The translations under genes and the position numbers were made by a program. Source: Draconibacterium sp. (GTDB taxonomy: Bacteria > Bacteroidota > Bacteroidia > Bacteroidales > Prolixibacteraceae). From it: a DNA stretch of 11,505 bases. Positions 1-5,442 of this stretch are shown here, piece by piece; position 1 is the stretch's first letter, and each line of letters begins with the position of its first letter. Below the pieces are notes generated by a model. That model saw only the letters and a program-made list of their open reading frames with translations, was not told the DNA's origin and did no database searches. Location of the stretch: contig WGCT01000446.1 in NCBI GenBank assembly GCA_015493625.1, forward strand, positions 1 to 11,505, given 5' to 3'.

Positions 1-387
1 AGTATTCCGGCAATTCGTGCCGAAGCATTGGATTTACTAATGCAGTTTGTTGAGAAACAAAACAGCAAACACGTAAAAGTTGATGCGTTGATTGAAAAAG
101 AGATGAATTCCGCCTTTTTGCATTTTACTGCTTTTAAAAATCCTTTTTCGAAAGTAGTTCTTTTAAGTCCGCTTAGCTCGAACGAAACACTAATTCATAA
201 AAAAATGTACAATCCGAAGCTTGCTTTTAGTGTAGTTCCGGGCAGTGTTGGATACTACGATTTTAAAGATTTGGTCTCGTTACTCCCACAAAAGATGGTA
301 AAAATTGTGAATCCGCTAACCGGCGAAGAGAGTACAAAACCGACAGAAACAGATGAATCTTCCATTATCGATTTTCTTAACAACTAA
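1..387 (+). CDS. 3' end of a possible alpha/beta-hydrolase (partial)
   Basis: The reading frame is open from the first base of the window to a TAA stop, so the gene is cut at its 5' end and its start lies outside. About 128 residues remain. A stretch near the C-terminus, FSVVPGSVGYYDFKDLVSLL followed by PQKMVKIVNPLTG, resembles the end of acetyl-xylan-esterase-like or dienelactone-hydrolase-like alpha/beta-hydrolases, where a 'VPG..KYxDLPDL...LAPRPLLxVNP' pattern precedes the last part of the fold. The nucleophile elbow would be upstream and is not visible, so no catalytic residue can be checked. The segment ends in an acidic tail rich in T, E and D. The next gene starts 5 bp downstream, so the two are probably co-transcribed. 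That this is a real coding region is fairly sure; the family is a tentative inference. Confidence 0.6.
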   Translation, partial: SIPAIRAEALDLLMQFVEKQNSKHVKVDALIEKEMNSAFLHFTAFKNPFSKVVLLSPLSSNETLIHKKMYNPKLAFSVVPGSVGYYDFKDLVSLLPQKMVKIVNPLTGEESTKPTETDESSIIDFLNN

Positions 388-392
388 TAATT

Positions 393-836
393 ATGCGTGC
401 AGTACTTTTAATTCTAGGGATTTTGTTTACGCTCAATTTGGGGGCAAAAAACAAAATAGATAACAGTGAAAAAGAGAAAATAACCAATCTTTTAAACCAA
501 CAAGTTAAAGCCTGGAATGACGGAGATATTGATAAATTTATGGAAACCTATCTTAAATCGGACGAGTTAGTTTTTGTGGGTTCGCACGGACCAACATACG
601 GTTGGCAGGCAACCCTCGACAACTATAAAAAACACTATCCCGACAAAGCAACTATGGGAACGCTGGATTTTCAAATTCTTAAAATCGACAAAATCGACAG
701 AAAAACTGTTTTTGTAATCGGCCGGTTCGAAGTAACCCGTACTATGGGAAATATTGCCGGTCATTTTACACTGGTCATTCAAAAATTTGGCAACAAATGG
801 CTGATTGTCAGCGACCATTCCAGTGCCGAGGATTAG
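393..836 (+). CDS. exported DUF4440 / SnoaL-like (NTF2 fold) protein
   Basis: This encodes 147 residues. Residues 1-18 form a short hydrophobic signal peptide (MRAVLLILGILFTLNLGA), so the product is probably periplasmic. The rest has the DUF4440 pattern: a first helix with QVKAWNDGDIDKFMETYL (about 37-54), the Y-GW segment near residues 69-71, a strand with GRFEVTRTMGN, and the closing strands GHFTLVIQKFGNKWLIVSDHSS. Families of this type are cone-shaped NTF2-like domains that bind small ligands or have minor enzymatic roles; the substrate cannot be predicted. The ATG lies 5 bp after the preceding stop codon, which fits an operon with the hydrolase-like gene. No strong terminator follows, only weak short palindromes after the stop. 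Confidence 0.85.
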   Translation: MRAVLLILGILFTLNLGAKNKIDNSEKEKITNLLNQQVKAWNDGDIDKFMETYLKSDELVFVGSHGPTYGWQATLDNYKKHYPDKATMGTLDFQILKIDKIDRKTVFVIGRFEVTRTMGNIAGHFTLVIQKFGNKWLIVSDHSSAED

Positions 837-913
837 TTTTTCTAAGTGAAAATAACTGAATTATATACAGACGATTGCTTCAAAAAAATATTGAAATCTG
901 TTTTATAGCAAAG

Positions 914-947
914 TTGCTTAGTAGTGAAATATAAAATCGTACTTTTG
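914..947 (+). promoter_or_regulatory. candidate Bacteroidota sigma-ABfr promoter
   Basis: TACTTTTG at 940-947 matches the Bacteroidota -7 consensus TAnnTTTG exactly. A GTTG lies upstream with its TTG at 914-916, giving a 23-nt spacer, slightly longer than the usual 19-21. Transcription would begin roughly 35 bp before the ATG at 989. The -7 match is seen directly; the function is inferred. Confidence 0.45.
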
Positions 948-988
948 AGGAGAGTAAACAAATCTATTCATCAAACAAAACAGAACAA

Positions 989-2197
989 ATGAAAGTTGGA
1001 ATTCTGCGCGAAGGCAAAACACCACCCGATAAACGAGTTGCACTCACTCCTGAGCAGTGTGTAGAAGTTGAAAAAAAATTTCCTCACGTAAAAATATTTG
1101 TCCAGCCAAGCTCTGTTCGAAGTTTTACCGATATTGAGTATGCAAATAAAGGCATTGAGCTAAAAGAAGATTTATCGGAGTGCGATATTCTATTGGGGGT
1201 AAAAGAGGTTCGTATTGAAGATTTTATTGACGGAAAAATTTACCTCTTTTTTTCGCACACCATAAAAAAACAGGAATTCAACCGGAATTTGCTACAAACT
1301 GTTTTAAAAAAGAATATTCAACTGGTTGATTACGAAGTACTGACAAACAAAGAGGGATTCAGAATTATTGGGTTCGGGCGGTTTGCCGGGCTGGTTGGCG
1401 CATACAACGGGTTTCGTGCATTGGGACTGCGCGAAAAACTTTTCGACCTAAAGCCGGCACACCTTTGCATCGATTTGGTTGAGATGTATAAGGAACTCGA
1501 CAACATTAAATTTCCTCCTGTAAAAATTGCAGTTACCGGCGATGGACGCGTGGCAGGCGGCGTTCTCGAAGTTTTGCACCACCTTACTATTACGCGCCTC
1601 TCTCCTACCGACTATCTTAAAACCAAAAATATTTCGGATGCCGTTTACACACAACTTCTACCGGGAAATTATGTAAAACGAAAAGATGGGGAAGCTTTCG
1701 ATTTAATGCACTTTTTCAATCATCCCGGAATGTACGAAAATGCATTTCAACCCTTTGCAAAAGCTACCGATTTACTAATTGCATCGGCATTTTGGAACCC
1801 AAAAGCTCCTGTGCTTTTTACTCGTCGGGAGGCTAAACAGAGTGACTTTAAAATATCGGTAATTTCCGATATTACCTGCGACATTGAAGGCTCAATTCCA
1901 TCAACAAAAAAAGCATCGACCATCGACGACCCATTTTACGACTACAACCCACAAACAGGAGAAATGGAACCAGCATTTTCGAGTAAACAGAACATTACTA
2001 TTCAGGCAGTCGACAATTTACCTTGCGAGCTGCCCAAAGATGCTTCGCTCGATTTTGGGAAAAATCTTATCGATAAAGTTTTCCCGAGTTTATTTGGTAA
2101 CGACAGCGACGGAATTATTGAACGGGCATCGATTACAAAGGACGGAAAACTAACAAAACGATTCTCGTATTTACAAGATTTTGCCGAAGGAAAATAG
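989..2197 (+). CDS. saccharopine dehydrogenase / alanine dehydrogenase-like NAD(P) oxidoreductase
   Basis: This encodes 402 residues with the two-domain AlaDh/PNT architecture. The N-terminal domain opens with MKVGILREGKTPPDKRVALT and carries candidate substrate and catalytic residues R16, K72 (LLGVKE) and H90 (FFSHT), matching the Arg/Lys/His set of saccharopine and alanine dehydrogenases. The segment GFGRFAGLVGAYNGFRALGL (128-147) is typical of the lysine-ketoglutarate reductase/saccharopine dehydrogenase branch. The Rossmann loop is GDGRVAGG (184-191), and SDITCDIEGSIPST (293-306) is another hallmark. The family interconverts amino acids and 2-oxo acids using NAD(P)H. The lysine/saccharopine assignment is favoured over alanine dehydrogenase because of the latter two motifs, but the real substrate is unproven. 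The ATG is preceded by an A-rich leader without Shine-Dalgarno. The gene appears monocistronic, with its own promoter and a hairpin-rich region downstream. Confidence 0.8.
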   Translation: MKVGILREGKTPPDKRVALTPEQCVEVEKKFPHVKIFVQPSSVRSFTDIEYANKGIELKEDLSECDILLGVKEVRIEDFIDGKIYLFFSHTIKKQEFNRNLLQTVLKKNIQLVDYEVLTNKEGFRIIGFGRFAGLVGAYNGFRALGLREKLFDLKPAHLCIDLVEMYKELDNIKFPPVKIAVTGDGRVAGGVLEVLHHLTITRLSPTDYLKTKNISDAVYTQLLPGNYVKRKDGEAFDLMHFFNHPGMYENAFQPFAKATDLLIASAFWNPKAPVLFTRREAKQSDFKISVISDITCDIEGSIPSTKKASTIDDPFYDYNPQTGEMEPAFSSKQNITIQAVDNLPCELPKDASLDFGKNLIDKVFPSLFGNDSDGIIERASITKDGKLTKRFSYLQDFAEGK

Positions 2198-2215
2198 AAT
2201 CAAAACAAATAGGGT

Positions 2216-2243
2216 TTCGCCCCGATGTACATCAGAATTATCC
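2216..2243 (+). repeat. dispersed CCCGATG hairpin repeat, copy 1
   Basis: The 28 bases align without gaps to 5063-5090 with about 22 identities. The shared core is TTCG-y-CCCGATG followed by AC, TC and ATTAT. In this copy GATGTACATC is a perfect palindrome, but the outer CCC/GGG pairing kept in the other copy is lost. It begins 19 bp after the stop codon of the dehydrogenase gene. Confidence 0.5.
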
Positions 2244-2248
2244 ATTGC

Positions 2249-2266
2249 CGTTGGCTTCAGCCAACG
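2249..2266. repeat. hairpin CGTTGGCT-TC-AGCCAACG
   Basis: This is a perfect inverted repeat of 8 bp arms around TC; as RNA it would be a 7-bp stem with a TTCA loop. It lies 52 bp downstream of the dehydrogenase stop and could contribute to termination, but no T-run follows. Confidence 0.65.
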
Positions 2267-2290
2267 TATTATAGAATGATAAAAACAATT

Positions 2291-2302
2291 GGGCTTCAGC
2301 CC
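2291..2302. repeat. hairpin GGGCT-TC-AGCCC
   Basis: This is a perfect 5-bp inverted repeat around TC with the same GGC-TTCA-GCC style core as the hairpin 25 bp upstream. It is short on its own; its weight comes from the repetition of the core. Confidence 0.5.
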
Positions 2303-2312
2303 TAAATAATTT

Positions 2313-2326
2313 ATTTCTAAAGAAAT
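2313..2326. repeat. AT-rich hairpin ATTTCT-AA-AGAAAT
   Basis: This is a perfect 6-bp inverted repeat around AA. The loop is again of the C-TAAA-G form. It is weak because it is AT-rich and could be chance; it is listed because it follows the spacing and loop pattern of its neighbours. Confidence 0.35.
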
Positions 2327-2376
2327 ATGATTTTGATAGATTTAAGTGCCCACCTCATTATTTGTTTTCCTAACCG

Positions 2377-2390
2377 TTGGCTAAAGCCAA
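2377..2390. repeat. hairpin TTGGCT-AA-AGCCAA
   Basis: This is a perfect 6-bp inverted repeat with a C-TAAA-G core. The left flank CCGTTGGCT (2374-2382) is identical to that of the hairpin at 2249-2266, so the two differ mainly by TTCA versus TAAA in the loop and by the right outer arm. Confidence 0.6.
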
Positions 2391-2411
2391 AAACAGTTCA
2401 ATATTTGCTAC

Positions 2412-2431
2412 CACCAGACTAAAGTCTGGTG
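2412..2431. repeat. hairpin CACCAGAC-TAAA-GTCTGGTG
   Basis: This is a perfect 8-bp stem with a TAAA loop, or 9 bp if the T-A pair closes. It is the longest uninterrupted stem of the cluster. The C-TAAA-G core matches the hairpins at 2313-2326 and 2377-2390. Confidence 0.65.
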
Positions 2432-2443
2432 TAACACTAAAAT

Positions 2444-2463
2444 CCGTCCCATAAAAGGGACGG
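2444..2463. terminator. hairpin CCGTCCC-ATAAAA-GGGACGG, possible bidirectional terminator
   Basis: This is a perfect 7-bp GC-rich stem with a 6-nt A-rich loop between convergent genes. On the plus strand GGATATTTTT follows within 15 nt. It is the most stable-looking stem of the cluster and the best terminator candidate, but no T-run follows immediately on either side, so it may instead be another repeat unit. Confidence 0.45.
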
Positions 2464-2513
2464 CAAAGGATATTTTTACTCCTATTCCGCATTGAGTGGC
2501 AAAGGATATTTTT
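2462..2513 (+). repeat. 16-nt direct repeat, two copies
   Basis: GGCAAAGGATATTTTT occurs at 2462-2477 and again at 2498-2513, identical, with a 36-bp period. The first copy overlaps the right arm of the hairpin ending at 2463. The second copy can also form a 5-bp GCAAA/TTTGC stem at 2499-2515. Confidence 0.6.
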
Positions 2514-2565
2514 GCAAGTTACGATGTGAGTTGTAAATACTCTCCAACGAACATCTAAAAACAGA

Positions 2566-4872
2566 TTAATTTATCGCATTTACATATTCACAGTTCACAA
2601 CCTTTTCAACAAAGTCCAACGGGAAATAGTAATAGTGGTTCGAGGCCTCGAAACCAATTCGCGAATCTGCTTTACTTATTTTATACATCTGTTTTGCAAG
2701 CTGAATTTCGTTGTTAATAATTGTTTTAATTGAATGAGTTGCCGTTTTTGTTTCCTCATCATTCAATTCGCCCGAGAGAATTTTATCGCGCAGCAGAATA
2801 AACTGTATTTGGTTTGCCATACTTTGAAAATGGTTCCATGCTGTTTTTGCAAAACGGTAATCTTCAATGGCATTCGCTTTTTGTTTTTCGGTTTCCGCAA
2901 GTTCAACAGCTCGTTTAAAATGAGGCAATCCGCGCTCCCACTTTTCGGCCAGTTTTGCAAACTGATTTTGAAGAGCATTTGGAGAATACGCACCACACCA
3001 GCCACTTAAATCGTCGAAAGGGAAACCCAACATTGTCGATTTCAACCCCGTTGGTGAATTAAAAAACGGGTTGGAAGCCCCAAGTTGCAACGGAGGAAAA
3101 TAGATATTTAATCCGTAAGGGAATTCGGTAAAAGCACTGCTAAACATTTCCCATGCGGCTAAAACTTCGGGGGTTGCTTTTTCGCCGTACCGTTTTTTGG
3201 CCACTTTTTGCAATGCCTGTGCCACCGTAAGTTTCGGGTCGTCTTGTAAATATTTTGTCAACTCCATATTTGGCGATGGATATCCTCCAAGCGACCAACT
3301 CAGCATTAATCCATCGACATCCTGATTTTGAAGATTCTTTATGTGTTGCCCAATAAGGTTCATTACCGGCAAATATGGAATTGCCGAAAGTTCCCAGGTA
3401 TTGTTTACCTGTATTTTTGCAATGGTTTTAAGGTTACGTTTTTTGGCAAGTTTCCAAAGGCGTTCGGCACGAGGTCCCGGGCCAACTACCGAAATAGAAT
3501 ACTCGCCCACGGTTGTTTCAACACCTCCCCGGTGCACAGGTTTGCTCCATTCGCTAACACTCATGTGGTACACATTTTCGGGAAGAAGTTTAATAATGTT
3601 GGCTGCCCATTTGTTTTTTCCCCACGCCGAACCGTCGGGCCAGCCCCAGTCCCAAACAATTACTTTGGCCTTTGGATTACCTTCCCAAACCCCGTCGGCA
3701 ATAATTTTATTTACCTCGGCAATTACTTCTTCAGGATTTCGTTTCGAACAGCGAGGACATTTTCCTCCATTTTGGTGCGACCAACAATTGGTTAAATTCT
3801 CGGAACCCGAAATGGTAAAAACTCCACCCAGCTCGGGAATTTCTGAAAAAATATTTTTTAACGACTCTTTTAACCACTGCTGAACCAGCGGCACACTGGT
3901 ACACATACTGTACAGCCCGCGTTCTTCAACGCCCTTCAACTCTTCGCGACCTTTAAAAAACGAAGGCGGCATTGCGCGGGGCTCGTTCATATAAAGGTAA
4001 ATTTTAATCCCGTATTTTTGAGTTCGCTTAGCCAGTTCGCGCAAATTTTTCAATCGTGTTTCGTGTCCCTCGCCAAGTTCAGGAAATATTTTACTTGCTG
4101 TTAACTGGTGCAGTGTAACATGAAGCCAGACCCCGTTTACACCCTGTTGTTGCAACCGTTGTAAAAGTCCTTCGGGAAATGGGTCGAGCTCGGGATGAAG
4201 CAGAGGGTCGCCAAAAGGTGCAAAATAGGAATAGACAAATCGTATTTTGTCGTCGCTGCTTTTTGCCGGTTTTAACGTTTTATCTACCACCGACAATTTC
4301 GCAATAAATTCAAATCGTTTCTCGCCGGGTTGTTTCAATTGGTCGCCAAAATTATCTTCAACAATCTTTTTAATTTCGGCACAGCGCTGCTCTGTTTTGG
4401 TATCGGGTTCGGTATATTCCAAATCATTACAAACCGGTTTCATTCCTCCCACTTTGTGAGCAAGAAAATCGTCGTCGCGAAGAGTTTCGTCCAGTTGCTC
4501 CGAAGTAACACCCAATAATACAAGTAGTTGCTTATAACTAATGAGGTGCCAATTTCTACGAATGAGTGAGATGTATCCACGTTGCATAAAAATTTTACCG
4601 GGTTTTTCGGAGGCCGGCAACCCCATCGACAAACCAATTTTACGAATATTACGGGGCGTTGTTTGCAGTACTTTTGCCATTCTCTCTTCCGAAACCGATT
4701 CCCAGTTTCGCCAAATAAAAGCATGCATTCGCGAAGGAAACCACGAAATATCGGGCAACTTTGCCAAGTCAACAGTCGAACGGATTGTAGATGTGTCGTT
4801 CTCTTTCTTAACTTTTTTTTGCGAACAGCTTAAAATAAAAAACAGCGAGATAAATAAAATAGTAATTTTCAC
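2566..4872 (-). CDS. large lipoprotein, glycoside-hydrolase-like barrel with N-terminal HTH-like repeats
   Basis: This encodes 768 residues. The start is GTG; it is preferred because it places a lipoprotein signal at the N-terminus (MKITILFISLFFILSC, lipid-modified C16), so the protein is membrane-anchored. Residues 52-86 and 103-137 align without gaps as two 35-residue repeats (F/L-I-x-RNW ... S ... L ... T), each looking like a helix-turn-helix. A barrel-like region follows from about 208 to 530, with alternating strand motifs: GVNGVWLHVTLH (244-255), KIYLYMNEPRAMP (290-302), GGVFTISGSEN (349-359), a Cys-rich NCWSH...KCPRCSK (362-377), VIVWDWGWPDG (404-414) and GLMLSWSLGG (521-530). E297 and E358 are candidate acidic catalytic residues. 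The C-terminal part is mostly helical and ends with an SRIGFEASNHYYY motif. It resembles TIM-barrel glycosidases of the GH20/GH84/GH163 type, but I cannot place the family or substrate. It stands alone, with large gaps on both sides. Confidence 0.7.
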   Translation of the reverse strand: MKITILFISLFFILSCSQKKVKKENDTSTIRSTVDLAKLPDISWFPSRMHAFIWRNWESVSEERMAKVLQTTPRNIRKIGLSMGLPASEKPGKIFMQRGYISLIRRNWHLISYKQLLVLLGVTSEQLDETLRDDDFLAHKVGGMKPVCNDLEYTEPDTKTEQRCAEIKKIVEDNFGDQLKQPGEKRFEFIAKLSVVDKTLKPAKSSDDKIRFVYSYFAPFGDPLLHPELDPFPEGLLQRLQQQGVNGVWLHVTLHQLTASKIFPELGEGHETRLKNLRELAKRTQKYGIKIYLYMNEPRAMPPSFFKGREELKGVEERGLYSMCTSVPLVQQWLKESLKNIFSEIPELGGVFTISGSENLTNCWSHQNGGKCPRCSKRNPEEVIAEVNKIIADGVWEGNPKAKVIVWDWGWPDGSAWGKNKWAANIIKLLPENVYHMSVSEWSKPVHRGGVETTVGEYSISVVGPGPRAERLWKLAKKRNLKTIAKIQVNNTWELSAIPYLPVMNLIGQHIKNLQNQDVDGLMLSWSLGGYPSPNMELTKYLQDDPKLTVAQALQKVAKKRYGEKATPEVLAAWEMFSSAFTEFPYGLNIYFPPLQLGASNPFFNSPTGLKSTMLGFPFDDLSGWCGAYSPNALQNQFAKLAEKWERGLPHFKRAVELAETEKQKANAIEDYRFAKTAWNHFQSMANQIQFILLRDKILSGELNDEETKTATHSIKTIINNEIQLAKQMYKISKADSRIGFEASNHYYYFPLDFVEKVVNCEYVNAIN

Positions 4873-5062
4873 AAGAATATAATTTAGTTAAAATATTATA
4901 ATTCGGAGAGATAAACAGACGAGTCGAAATTGTAATTCTTGCCCCATAGAACTCGCATGCACAATTCGAATATAAGCTTTTGTATTTTGTTGACCATGCT
5001 CGTTTCACAAGTAATTATTTAAGTTAAACATTTATAAATTATATACTCAAACCAAATAGCTT

Positions 5063-5090
5063 TTCGTCCCGATGAACTTCGGGATTATGC
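5063..5090 (+). repeat. dispersed CCCGATG hairpin repeat, copy 2
   Basis: This is the counterpart of 2216-2243, about 22 of 28 bases identical. Here TCCCGA (5067-5072) and TCGGGA (5079-5084) pair as a perfect 6-bp stem around TGAACT. There is no U-run after it, so it is more likely a repeat element than a terminator. Confidence 0.5.
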
Positions 5091-5407
5091 TCGTAGTTTG
5101 TGCATACAGTAAATCGACCTTATATTTTTCTGAAGAAATGCTACTGTCAGTTCTTCCAATTGTTACTGAGGGTCTGCTAAAAAACGACTAAACACATGAT
5201 ACGCAATTAGATACACTATTTAAAACGTTTAAAAGCGCAAACTTTTTGTCTTGTTATATTAAAAATGCTAGCATTTATTCATTCTATGTTTCGGATATTT
5301 TAACAGCTCAGCTGCAACTTTATCTTTTGTGATAAAATAAGTATTTTTTTTTAAGTTTCACAAGATTGCTAACGAATACTTACATAGAAGTTGTTACATG
5401 AAAATTT

Positions 5408-5430
5408 AAACTGCTAAAATTTGGCAGTTT
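5408..5430 (-). terminator. rho-independent terminator of the minus-strand operon
   Basis: AAACTGC (5408-5414) and GCAGTTT (5424-5430) form a perfect 7-bp stem with a 9-nt loop, 12 bp after the stop codon of the ATPase-GNAT gene. On the minus strand the stem is followed by AAATTTTC. The position directly behind the last gene of the operon supports a terminator, though the stem has few G-C pairs. Confidence 0.6.
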
Positions 5431-5442
5431 TACCCGAACCAC

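Larger units (their letters stand above)
2198..2565. other. hairpin-rich convergent intergenic region
   Basis: This 368-bp stretch between two convergent genes holds no credible gene. It contains at least six short perfect inverted repeats between 2249 and 2463, one diverged copy of a repeat that recurs at 5063-5090, and two copies of a 16-nt direct repeat. Four of the hairpins share very short stems closed as C-TTCA-G or C-TAAA-G. The density suggests palindromic extragenic repeats of the REP type rather than a single terminator, although one or more of the hairpins probably end transcription from both sides. Confidence 0.7.
4873..5442. other. 570-bp gene-free gap
   Basis: No convincing coding sequence is seen on either strand. 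Visible elements are the second copy of the CCCGATG hairpin repeat (5063-5090), a perfect 14-bp palindrome AAATGCTAGCATTT (5263-5276), a weak AT-rich hairpin TTTATC/GATAAA (5319-5336) followed by a run of T, and the terminator of the downstream minus-strand operon (5408-5430). The promoter of the lipoprotein gene should lie near the left end on the minus strand, but no good TAnnTTTG match was found there. Confidence 0.55.

Noticed and set aside
2249..2463. CRISPR array
   Set aside because: The inverted repeats differ in sequence and spacing, there are no constant direct repeats with regular spacers, and no cas gene is present.
3341..3883. A 180-residue open frame on the plus strand, opposite the lipoprotein gene
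   Set aside because: It lies wholly inside a well-supported minus-strand gene, its translation has no recognisable motif, and a second overlapping plus-strand frame (3328-3795) is equally open, as expected for codon-bias shadows.
4808..4872. DNA-binding transcription factor role for the protein with HTH-like repeats
   Set aside because: The intact lipoprotein signal with C16 places the mature protein outside the cytoplasm.
4808..5008. A 66-residue minus-strand frame overlapping the start of the lipoprotein gene
   Set aside because: It is in another frame than the lipoprotein, has no motif, and would conflict with the well-formed signal peptide start at 4872.
5166..5186. A stretch (GAGGGTCTGCTAAAAAACG) that reminded me of insertion sequence ends
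   Set aside because: No inverted partner, target duplication or transposase remnant was found in the window, so the resemblance has no support.
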